From NCBI GenBank assembly GCA_964396165.1, contig CAYNEF010000113.1, positions 1-5,460 of the forward strand: a stretch of DNA of 5,460 bases, written 5' to 3'. Of this stretch, positions 1-5,460 are shown one piece after another (position 1 is the first letter of the stretch; each line of letters opens with the position of its first letter). The translations under genes and the position numbers were made by a program. The notes under the pieces were generated by a model. It was not told the DNA's origin and searched no databases. It saw nothing but the letters and a program-made list of their open reading frames with translations. The stretch comes from CALCZU01 sp964396165. Its GTDB lineage: Bacteria > Bdellovibrionota > FAC87 > UBA2466.

Positions 1-599
1 AAGATACGGCAAAAGCTTTAAAACTCTCCCCGAAGGAACGAGAACTATTTATTTCGAGCGCGACAGGCCTCACCGTAATAAAAAACGATACTCCAAGTCG
101 CCAGACTCTTTCAGAAGAAGCGCATTTTCGCATCATCGCAGAATGGGAGCATTACGCCTTTCTATCCTTGATGGATACTAAAGCATTTCGTCTGGACACA
201 AAATGGATTGCAAAACGGATGGGAATCTCTGAAATCCGTGTACATACGGTTCTCTCCCAACTGGAAAACGCAGGTCTTATCCGTATAAGTAAAAAGAAGA
301 TCCAAAAAACTTTTTCAAGTATAGAGACATCTCAAGATGTAGCGTCTACAGCACTCAGAAAATCCCATATAGAGACTCTGCAACTTGCCCAGAAAAAACT
401 CGAGGAGATTTCTGTTAAGCACAGGGACTTTTCCTCGATTACAATTGCTGTAAACCTAGAAAGGCTCGCCGAGGCGAAGCAAAAAATAAAACTTTTCAGA
501 AGCGAAATGGAGGCATTGCTTGAGGGGGGTAGTCCCACTGAAGTGTACCAACTCGCCATTCAACTATACCCGCTCACTGTGAGCGAACAAACGGAGTAA
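1..599 (+). CDS. TIGR02147/DUF4423-family winged-helix regulator, 5'-truncated by the window edge
   Basis: The frame is open from position 3 to the TAA at 597-599, giving 198 visible residues, so the true start lies upstream of the window. An internal start at the TTG/ATG near 168-171 would discard conserved sequence and is unlikely. The visible part matches the C-terminal half of TIGR02147 proteins: an AEWEHYAFLSLMDTKAF segment, a winged-helix-like stretch (KWIAKRMGIS, then VLSQLENAGLIRIS), and a helical tail with SSITIAVNLERLAEAKQKI ending in the family-typical VYQLAIQLYPLT. The family is expanded in Bdellovibrio-type bacteria and Fibrobacter and is presumed to contain DNA-binding regulators, but ligands and targets are mostly unknown. 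It lies 3 bases before an exported-protein gene, so the two are probably co-transcribed, perhaps as regulator and target. I am confident of the family and unsure of the role. Confidence 0.85.
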   Translation, partial: DTAKALKLSPKERELFISSATGLTVIKNDTPSRQTLSEEAHFRIIAEWEHYAFLSLMDTKAFRLDTKWIAKRMGISEIRVHTVLSQLENAGLIRISKKKIQKTFSSIETSQDVASTALRKSHIETLQLAQKKLEEISVKHRDFSSITIAVNLERLAEAKQKIKLFRSEMEALLEGGSPTEVYQLAIQLYPLTVSEQTE

Positions 600-602
600 A
601 AA
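593..602 (+). promoter_or_regulatory. Ribosome binding site inside the end of the upstream gene
   Basis: GGAG at 593-596 lies within the last codons of the regulator gene, six bases before the ATG at 603. Placing the Shine-Dalgarno inside the preceding gene with a 3-base intergenic gap implies translational coupling and fixes the start of the exported protein. Confidence 0.7.
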
Positions 603-1739
603 ATGAAAGCACATAACAAACTAATGCTTATTCTATGGGTAATCACCATCTGTCTCGTACCTATTTCGACACAAGCAGGTAATGATAAAGGTAATGGCGG
701 AGACGGCGTGATTCTTACTACAGGCGAAGTAGTGCTTTACGATTTATGGGAACGAGGGATATCGCCAAAAAGCGCACACTTTTACGATCCTAATAAAATC
801 GCTCCTTATTACCGCTCGTTACCAGAGAACCTTTTTTTCTACAATAATGAAGTTCGTAACGAAGTCGCACAAAGGCTAATGTATATCTCCGACTCTAAAG
901 CTTTTGTGTACGCGGTGATGGATGAGTTAGCACAACTCCAATGGATAAAAGCTCCAGTAGATCTTAAGCCGAATCCTGATACAAAACCCATTCTACCAGC
1001 TGACAACATCAAACATATCGGTTGTGCCATGCACTTGCATTCCCAAGTACTTGTTTCGCCCTCTTGCTATGGGGACAAAATGAGTATCGCACAAAAAGCT
1101 GCATTAGTTCTTCACGAAGGGATATACCGCGTTTACAAGAAAAAATTCCCTACCGTTGAGAACTCTTTCGATGTTCGCACTATCATCGCAAGCGTCTTTT
1201 CGCACGCCATCTTAGAGAAATCGCTTAAGTCTTCCGGATTAGATGAGTACTTTAATGAGAGTAAAGCGATGAAAACTTATTTTGGTGATACGAAAACGGG
1301 CGAAGATTGGATCGTCTGCAAAGGCGATAGCGAATCATACTTCTCGAGTTTCTCAATGATACAATCTTACAACAGTGCTACTTTTATGGGAAGATTGGTT
1401 GTAGCTTTGCCAGAGACTTCTGAAATAGCACATTTTTTCGCGGGGCAAGCAATACGATTGACCAAACCCGCTAATGAATACGTAAATTGGAATGCTCATC
1501 TACCCAGGTACAACGCCAAAGATAAAACCATTTCTCTCCAGTTAGAGGGAGGAGAAGAGGAAGAATTCGTTAAGGTTCGCTTAACTTTTTCTTATGAAAC
1601 ACTCCGCCTAGAAGGAAAGGTATGGCGAGCAGAAACCTTTGAAAGCGAAGAGCCGGAAAAGATCACGGCATCCTGCAAGCTAGTTAGCCATGCTAAACTG
1701 GATTACCGTAATCCGGAAACTTGGCCTGTCGCTGAGTAA
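603..1739 (+). CDS. Exported GNGGDGV-motif protein with an LHE segment, function unknown
   Basis: This 378-aa protein begins with a Sec signal peptide: a KAHNK charged start, a hydrophobic core at residues 7-20, and probable cleavage after STQA (residue 25). The Cys at residue 17 does not sit in a lipobox, so I read it as a soluble secreted or periplasmic protein. The mature N-terminus carries GNGGDGV (residues 30-36) followed by GEVVLYDLWERG, an arrangement I associate with secreted proteins of Bdellovibrio-like bacteria. Around residues 165-185, KAALVLHEGIYRVYKK contains a His-Glu pair (171-172) preceded by hydrophobic residues. This recalls one half of a zinc-peptidase helix, but no full HExxH is present, so no enzyme activity is claimed. 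Mature cysteines at 141, 155, 239 and 357 could form two disulfides. The C-terminal third (about 255-360) is beta-rich. It is the distal gene of the regulator operon, ending at the hairpin downstream. Function is not recognised. Confidence 0.85.
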   Translation: MKAHNKLMLILWVITICLVPISTQAGNDKGNGGDGVILTTGEVVLYDLWERGISPKSAHFYDPNKIAPYYRSLPENLFFYNNEVRNEVAQRLMYISDSKAFVYAVMDELAQLQWIKAPVDLKPNPDTKPILPADNIKHIGCAMHLHSQVLVSPSCYGDKMSIAQKAALVLHEGIYRVYKKKFPTVENSFDVRTIIASVFSHAILEKSLKSSGLDEYFNESKAMKTYFGDTKTGEDWIVCKGDSESYFSSFSMIQSYNSATFMGRLVVALPETSEIAHFFAGQAIRLTKPANEYVNWNAHLPRYNAKDKTISLQLEGGEEEEFVKVRLTFSYETLRLEGKVWRAETFESEEPEKITASCKLVSHAKLDYRNPETWPVAE

Positions 1740-1763
1740 GATACGGCTTATATTTTTTAAATC

Positions 1764-1800
1764 CCTGGCGGCATTAATAAAAATGCCGCCAGGTTATTTC
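1764..1800 (+). terminator. Rho-independent-type terminator hairpin after the exported-protein gene
   Basis: A perfect 12-bp inverted repeat (1764-1775 with 1782-1793, core CCTGGCGGCATT) closes a 6-base AT-rich loop. It is followed by TTATTTC, a short and imperfect U-rich tail. It starts 25 bases after the stop of the exported-protein gene, so it probably ends the regulator/exported-protein transcript and makes the next pair a separate operon. The stem is strong and the tail is weak. The opposite strand has only a short T-run and no gene to serve. Confidence 0.8.
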
Positions 1801-1844
1801 TGAACACGACTGAGTAAGGCTGCTATTGATCCAGCTATCGAATT
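1794..1844 (+). promoter_or_regulatory. Short promoter-bearing gap before the flavoprotein operon, no ribosome binding site visible
   Basis: Only about 50 bases separate the hairpin from the ATG at 1845, and a promoter for the two-gene operon should lie here if the hairpin terminates efficiently. No good sigma-70 pair is present. The best I see is TGAACA at 1801-1806 with TATTGA at 1824-1829 (17-base spacing, poor -10 match), which would give a leader of only about ten bases. No AGGAG-like sequence precedes the start. An in-frame TGA at 1827-1829 prevents an earlier start. Support is weak. Confidence 0.25.
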
Positions 1845-3398
1845 ATGTTACGTACGCCTCTTCTTATGGGACAACACCCCGAAAACTTCAGTCAACATTT
1901 AAAAGAGCATTTTGGTACTACTCTCGATTTTGATTTTTCGGAAACAACTCTAACGGAATATAGTGCGACGACTTTGCCGTTTTCAAATATGCCCTTTGGC
2001 ATCGTTTATCCGACAACGACTCAGCAAATTCAAATGTTGGTTCGTTTTGCAAATGAAAAACGTATTTCACTCTACCCCATTTCTTGCGGAAAAAACTGGG
2101 GCTATGGCGACAGAATTGCTCCTCGCTCAAGCAGTCTCATAGTCGACTTAAGTCGCATGAACCGAATCCTGGAAGTGAACGAGGAACTCGGCTACGCAGT
2201 GATTGAACCGGGTGTCATTCAACAGCAGCTCTATCGACATCTCAAAACCCTGGGAGACTCCTGGTGGATGGATGGCAATGGCGCTGGACCCGATGCTTCA
2301 TTAGTTGGAAATATTTTGGAAAGAGGTTTTGGTCACACGCCTATTGGAGAAAGATCTAATCTTGTTACCAGTTTAGAAGTAGTGCTAGGCAATGGTGAAG
2401 TAATCGAAACCGGATTTGGCCGATTTACAGGCGCAAAAACACAGCACATATATAAGCCAGGAATAGGCCCGCAACTAGATGGACTATTTTTTCAATCAAA
2501 TTTTGGCATCGTAACCCGCATGACCCTGTGGCTATTTCCTAAACCTGAGTCTTTTGTCGCTTTTGCGTGTCAACTATCAGACGCTGCCGATCTTGGGAAC
2601 TTAATCAATTCTCTAAGGGAACTTAAGAGCGCGCAGATTATTCGTTCCTGTGTACATATAGGAAATGCGATGAGATCCTTAAGTGCCATTTCGAAATATC
2701 CGTGGGATCTTACAGAAGGAAAAACTCCTGTACCCGAATGCTGGCTACTAGAAGAAAGAAAAAAACATAGCCTAGGTGCCTGGAACGCTTCAGGTGGTCT
2801 CTATGGACCAAAGGCAATCGTAGATGCAAGTGTAAGCTACATAGAAAAAAAGCTGAAACAATTCGACATCCGTTTTTTAAAAGATGAAGAACTCTCTGAA
2901 GCAAGTCCTGTTGTAAAGCAAGCCGTAGGCTTACTCAAAGGAGAACCGACAAATGCGTATCTTCGAGGTGCAAGTTGGAGAACGCGACAAGATTCAGGCT
3001 CATTCGATCCCTTGCAAAACAATGCTGGTTTAATATGGGTTGTGCCGACGCTTCCCGCTACGGGAGATCATGCCATTAAAGTTGAAGCCCTTTTGAAAAA
3101 TACCTTAAATAAGTATGGGTTCGATGTGCCTATCACTTTTACTTTTATCAATGAGAGATCCTTACTTGCGACTTCGAATATTTCCTACTGTCGTACTGAT
3201 GTAAGAGACAGTACAGCCGCCTGGACATGCTACGAGGAGTTAGTGCAGGAGTTAATTCAATCTGGATATCCTCCTTATCGTAGCGGTGTGGGCGGGTATT
3301 CTCTTTTAAAAGGTTCTTCTGCTTATCGAACATCTGTAGAACAATTACGCCGTACTTGGGATCCACACTCGGTTATAAGTCCTGGGCGGTATGAATGA
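1845..3398 (+). CDS. VAO/4-cresol dehydrogenase-type FAD-linked oxidoreductase
   Basis: The 517-aa product has the layout of the VAO/PCMH flavoprotein family, close in length to 4-cresol dehydrogenase flavoprotein. The FAD-binding domain spans about residues 50-235: YPTTTQQIQMLVRFAN, the PP-loop-like CGKNWGYGD (81-89), DLSRMNRI, EPGV, VGNILERGFGHTP (154-166) and GPQLDGLFFQSNFGIVT. The substrate cap follows, and the end reads DPHSVISPGRYE. By remembered alignment to vanillyl-alcohol oxidase, the phenolate-binding residues are kept as Tyr87 and Tyr478-Arg479. The position of the covalent FAD histidine is Leu (440-441), so FAD is probably not His-linked there. VAO Asp170 aligns near Ala147. Known members oxidise para-alkyl phenols; the exact substrate here is inferred. 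There is no signal peptide, so it is cytoplasmic, and no cytochrome partner is adjacent. It overlaps the next gene by four bases. The start is the first ATG after an in-frame stop but lacks a Shine-Dalgarno; Met8 (1866) is an alternative. Confidence 0.88.
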   Translation: MLRTPLLMGQHPENFSQHLKEHFGTTLDFDFSETTLTEYSATTLPFSNMPFGIVYPTTTQQIQMLVRFANEKRISLYPISCGKNWGYGDRIAPRSSSLIVDLSRMNRILEVNEELGYAVIEPGVIQQQLYRHLKTLGDSWWMDGNGAGPDASLVGNILERGFGHTPIGERSNLVTSLEVVLGNGEVIETGFGRFTGAKTQHIYKPGIGPQLDGLFFQSNFGIVTRMTLWLFPKPESFVAFACQLSDAADLGNLINSLRELKSAQIIRSCVHIGNAMRSLSAISKYPWDLTEGKTPVPECWLLEERKKHSLGAWNASGGLYGPKAIVDASVSYIEKKLKQFDIRFLKDEELSEASPVVKQAVGLLKGEPTNAYLRGASWRTRQDSGSFDPLQNNAGLIWVVPTLPATGDHAIKVEALLKNTLNKYGFDVPITFTFINERSLLATSNISYCRTDVRDSTAAWTCYEELVQELIQSGYPPYRSGVGGYSLLKGSSAYRTSVEQLRRTWDPHSVISPGRYE

Positions 3399-4678
3399 TC
3401 GCACCCGCAAAAATGGTTACTCCGAATTGGTTTAACAATGTATCTGCCTTTCTTAAAAAAGGTGAGTCGCATCAGAGCATTAGTTTGAAGTCATTTTACG
3501 CGCAGGGAGCAACTTACACGCTTTCAATAGACTCTTGCAGAGAAAAACCAGAACTGGGAGAAAGAGTTGAAATTGGAATTGAAAACTCCACTACCGGAGC
3601 CACTGTAATACTGCTGGCATCGATTACTCAAGTTAAAACAAATGGCAAAGAATTTGAAATCAGCGTCGTCTTTCTTTCACTGAATGAGCATCTCCCCGGA
3701 AAGAATTCTATTATATTGCCCGGCCCTTTTTTGCCCTGCCCTCCAGACTACCCGCCCCTTGCGTGGGCCGATCATCCGTTTTTTGAAAAAAGTCGTTTGC
3801 AATTCTATGTAAAAGATTTTTTTAAAAATGGGATGACACTACTCTTTATGAAAGAGATAAAAACTCCTATTGAATCTCTTCCATTGAGCTTAACGCTTGT
3901 TCTTCCGGGGTTTAATTCTCTGGAAGTTTCCACACAAGTGCTCAACGTAAGTTTCGCAAAAGGCACAAATGCTTTCAGTGAATGCCAAGTAGAGTTTATA
4001 TATCCCGATCCAAAATTGTTTTCCCTGATAGGCAGATACCTTTTTACCACCTCTTTGAATCTTGAGGTGGAAACACTTCAGAGTTTAGGTTACGAAGTTC
4101 CAAATTTTGAAGAAGCCTCTTATTTTAGTATTGCTCACACTCCTGATGAGATTGAGGAAGTGATGAGACTACGCTTTCTAGCGTATTCCACGCGTGAGGG
4201 AGCTAATCATTCAGCTCTTATTGATTCTGAACAAATGAGGGATCGTTTTGATTCGCATTCTTTACTTTTGAGTTTAAGAGCTGGAAAGAAAATGGTCGGT
4301 ACAGGCCGACTGGTATTTAACAACGGAGAAAAGGAAAAGTCTGAGATCGCACAATACGTAGATTTACCGGACTGGTTGTGGAAGGACGGTTTTATAGAAA
4401 CCTCACGTGTCGCTACCGTACCCGGAGTACGGGGCCGAGATGTCTTTTCAACTTTGTCTCGACAAGCCTTCCGCATCGCATACCAGTCGGGAGTCAGATA
4501 TCTGCTCGCCGATTGTGAATCTCACCTGCTTGAAGCATACAAACGTCGTGGCTCCAAAGAGCTAGGTTTGATGTTTACTCACCCACTCGAAGAAAAAAAA
4601 CTTCACGTAATCTATACGGACATAACGGAAATTATGTCATCCTTACTAAAGGAACAAGAACTTTGGGGAAGAGATTAG
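3395..4678 (+). CDS. FeeM/LuxI-like GNAT-fold N-acyl amino acid synthase candidate with N-terminal PilZ-like segments
   Basis: A 427-aa protein, translationally coupled to the flavoprotein gene through an ATGA overlap. The C-terminal half (about 248-412) reads like the acyl-homoserine-lactone synthase/FeeM branch of the GNAT fold: EEVMRLRFLAYS (254-265), an acidic MRDRFDS (281-287), VGTGRLVF (301-308), then ETSRVATVPGVRGRDVF (335-351) with the Arg/Gly-rich cofactor loop, a long helix, VRYLLADCESHLLEAYKRRG (367-386) and a closing strand. FeeM enzymes transfer a fatty acyl group from acyl carrier protein to an amino acid, classically tyrosine. The N-terminal half holds two weak PilZ-like beta domains, about 28-95 and 134-217 (VKDFFKNG; CQVEFIYPDPKLFSLIGRYLF), without the canonical RxxxR and D/NxSxxG c-di-GMP motifs. 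Cytoplasmic, with no signal peptide. Alternatives are a PEP-CTERM/exosortase-associated acyltransferase or a general acetyltransferase. The fold is fairly secure, the substrate is not. Met7 (3413) is an alternative start. Confidence 0.72.
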   Translation: MIAPAKMVTPNWFNNVSAFLKKGESHQSISLKSFYAQGATYTLSIDSCREKPELGERVEIGIENSTTGATVILLASITQVKTNGKEFEISVVFLSLNEHLPGKNSIILPGPFLPCPPDYPPLAWADHPFFEKSRLQFYVKDFFKNGMTLLFMKEIKTPIESLPLSLTLVLPGFNSLEVSTQVLNVSFAKGTNAFSECQVEFIYPDPKLFSLIGRYLFTTSLNLEVETLQSLGYEVPNFEEASYFSIAHTPDEIEEVMRLRFLAYSTREGANHSALIDSEQMRDRFDSHSLLLSLRAGKKMVGTGRLVFNNGEKEKSEIAQYVDLPDWLWKDGFIETSRVATVPGVRGRDVFSTLSRQAFRIAYQSGVRYLLADCESHLLEAYKRRGSKELGLMFTHPLEEKKLHVIYTDITEIMSSLLKEQELWGRD

Positions 4679-4740
4679 CGTCTTAGCTTTTCTCCCAAAA
4701 CTTCTTTCGTAATGTTGATTCTAGTTTTGTTCGGCCTATC

Positions 4741-4778
4741 AAAAAAAATGGCCAGTCCTTAAATAAGGACCAGCCATT
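4741..4778 (-). terminator. Intrinsic terminator of the minus-strand small exported-protein gene
   Basis: An inverted repeat at 4747-4761 with 4764-4778 (AATGGC, two mismatched pairs, then GTCCTTA) is bordered on its left by eight A at 4741-4748. Read on the minus strand this is a hairpin followed by a clean T-run, 34 bases beyond the TAA of the minus-strand gene. On the plus strand the following bases are CAAATTC, so it should work poorly for the acyltransferase operon converging from the left, for which I see no separate terminator in 4679-4740. Confidence 0.85.
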
Positions 4779-4812
4779 CAAATTCAAAATACAATAACGA
4801 AGAAAAGTCGGA

Positions 4813-5214
4813 TTAGTTACCTTTTAAGTAACGTTCGCATTCCATCGTGAAGCGCTCTGTTTCACCTTCGCCTTGATCTGATGTGAGAACAAGTCTTCCA
4901 GAAACCATCTCGCCATTTTCAAGAGGAGCGGAAGCACCTTCGCGATAGTTTACCGTAAGAACCGCTTTATAAGATTCATCTTCTACGGTGTAACGTACAG
5001 CATTCGAAAGATTTTTCTTTTCGATTTCACTGTTTTTTCCGGTAAGAATGGTGCCGCCTCTTCTAGAGACAACCATCACTGCTGGAACTCTGGAGTTACT
5101 CGTGTGATTAATGACTTTAACACGCGGGTAACCGTTATTCACTTCACTGCAATTCCAGCCGCTAGCGAATGTGAGTTGACTTACGAATACGAACGTAACA
5201 AGTGCGAATTTCAT
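4813..5214 (-). CDS. Small exported two-cysteine protein, function unknown
   Basis: I choose the ATG at 5214, giving 133 residues, because AAGGA (5221-5225) lies six bases upstream. A TTG at 5229 in the same frame would overlap that ribosome binding site and spoil the signal peptide. Residues 1-17 form a Sec signal peptide (MKF, then a hydrophobic core ALVTFVFVSQLTFA), cleaved near Ala17 or Ser18. The mature part is about 115 residues, beta-rich and polar, with just two cysteines, Cys22 near the new N-terminus (WNCSE) and Cys126 near the C-terminus (MECERYL). That pattern suggests one disulfide tying the ends of a small periplasmic or secreted beta domain. It is a single-gene transcript ending at the terminator near 4747 and is divergent from another small exported-protein gene. 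I do not recognise a named family. Confidence 0.85.
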   Translation of the reverse strand: MKFALVTFVFVSQLTFASGWNCSEVNNGYPRVKVINHTSNSRVPAVMVVSRRGGTILTGKNSEIEKKNLSNAVRYTVEDESYKAVLTVNYREGASAPLENGEMVSGRLVLTSDQGEGETERFTMECERYLKGN

Positions 5215-5374
5215 AGAACATCCTTTCAAGAATTAAGTTGACGGATAATTAACATGCCGCGTTATTTAGAGCAATCCTTTTTTTAGACTGTTAATCATTC
5301 GTTATAGATCTATTACCAAAACTCTCTTTTAATGAGGGTCTTTCCAACCTATTAAGAGGATTAAGGAGTGGCTC
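5215..5374. promoter_or_regulatory. Divergent intergenic region with promoters for two small exported-protein genes
   Basis: This 160-base AT-rich stretch must hold start signals for both flanking genes. For the minus strand, TTAACA (5292-5287) followed 18 bases later by TCTAAA (5268-5263) is a tolerable sigma-70-like pair. For the plus strand, TATAGA at 5303-5308 is a possible -10, but no matching -35 is clear. A 10-base perfect palindrome, ATAGATCTAT (5304-5313), overlaps it and could be an operator or chance. Ribosome binding sites are AAGGA at 5221-5225 for the minus gene and AAGGAG at 5363-5368 for the plus gene. The promoter calls are weak and the ribosome binding sites are good. Confidence 0.4.
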
Positions 5375-5460
5375 ATGAAGTATATGCTAATGACAATCGT
5401 AACATCGGTTCTATTACTCGCGTCAACGGCCGCAACGGCATCGACATTAAGATGCGAAAC
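5375..5460 (+). CDS. Small exported protein, 3'-truncated by the window edge
   Basis: The frame is open from the ATG at 5375 to the window end, giving 28 complete codons plus two bases. A strong ribosome binding site, AAGGAG at 5363-5368, lies six bases before the ATG. The visible residues form a Sec signal peptide (MKY start, hydrophobic core MLMTIVTSVLLLA) with probable cleavage after ATA, followed by a mature start STLRCE. The cysteine just after cleavage resembles the placement in the divergent neighbour (WNCSE), so the two may be distant members of one kind of small exported protein, but too little is visible to say. The Cys is not in a lipobox. No function can be assigned. Confidence 0.8.
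   Translation, partial: MKYMLMTIVTSVLLLASTAATASTLRCE

Noticed and set aside
168..173. Start of the regulator gene at TTG 168 or ATG 171
   Set aside because: The frame is open to the window edge and the upstream residues continue the family's pattern, so the gene is longer and simply cut off.
651..653. Cys17 of the exported protein as a lipoprotein attachment site
   Set aside because: The preceding residues (ITI) do not form a lipobox, and a good type I cleavage site (STQA) follows.
2710..3366. Several minus-strand open frames inside the flavoprotein gene, and similar ones inside the other plus-strand genes
   Set aside because: They lie opposite strongly conserved coding sequence, have no recognisable domains, and look like shadows of the real genes.
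4138..4630. Naming the acyltransferase as a LuxI homoserine-lactone synthase
   Set aside because: It shares the fold-level pattern, but the protein is far longer, the Arg/Gly loop and following helix look more like FeeM, and no LuxR-type partner is present in the window.
4696..4732. CAAAAC...GTTTTG inverted repeat after the acyltransferase gene
   Set aside because: Only six AT-rich base pairs around a loop of more than 20 bases, with no T-run; likely chance.
4747..4778. Hairpin as an efficient terminator for the plus-strand acyltransferase operon
   Set aside because: The plus-strand side lacks a T-run; the T-run is only on the minus-strand side.
5215..5229. TTG at 5229 as the start of the minus-strand small protein, adding five residues
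   Set aside because: It overlaps the AAGGA ribosome binding site that serves the ATG at 5214, and it adds a polar, Cys-containing segment before a normal signal peptide.

Overview
The window reads as a chromosomal segment of a deltaproteobacterium-like predator or relative, most likely Bdellovibrionota. This rests on two protein types I associate with that group: a TIGR02147/DUF4423 regulator and a secreted protein carrying a GNGGDGV motif. Base composition is moderately AT-rich, genes are tightly packed, and there are no RNA genes, insertion sequences, CRISPR arrays or attachment sites. The phylum call is inference.

Layout. (1) Positions 1-1739, + strand: the 3' part of a TIGR02147-type winged-helix regulator, then 3 bases later a 378-aa exported protein. 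The two are evidently one transcript, closed by a strong hairpin at 1764-1793. (2) Positions 1845-4678, + strand: a two-gene operon with a 4-base ATGA overlap. It encodes a VAO/4-cresol-dehydrogenase-type flavoprotein and a 427-aa protein whose C-terminal half looks like a FeeM/LuxI-type GNAT-fold N-acyl amino acid synthase, behind two degenerate PilZ-like segments. (3) Positions 4813-5214, - strand: a small exported two-cysteine protein with its own intrinsic terminator. (4) Positions 5375-5460, + strand: the signal peptide and first mature residues of another small exported protein, divergent from (3) and running off the window.

The most interesting part is (2). FeeM-type enzymes join a fatty acyl chain to an amino acid, tyrosine in the best-known case. 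VAO-type flavoproteins oxidise para-alkyl phenols, which is the chemistry of a tyrosine side chain, and this one keeps the phenolate-binding Tyr and Tyr-Arg residues. Translational coupling of the two suggests a compact pathway making an N-acyl tyrosine (or related phenolic lipo-amino acid) and then oxidising it, for example to an N-acyl dehydrotyrosine. This is a hypothesis from family knowledge and context, not a demonstrated function.
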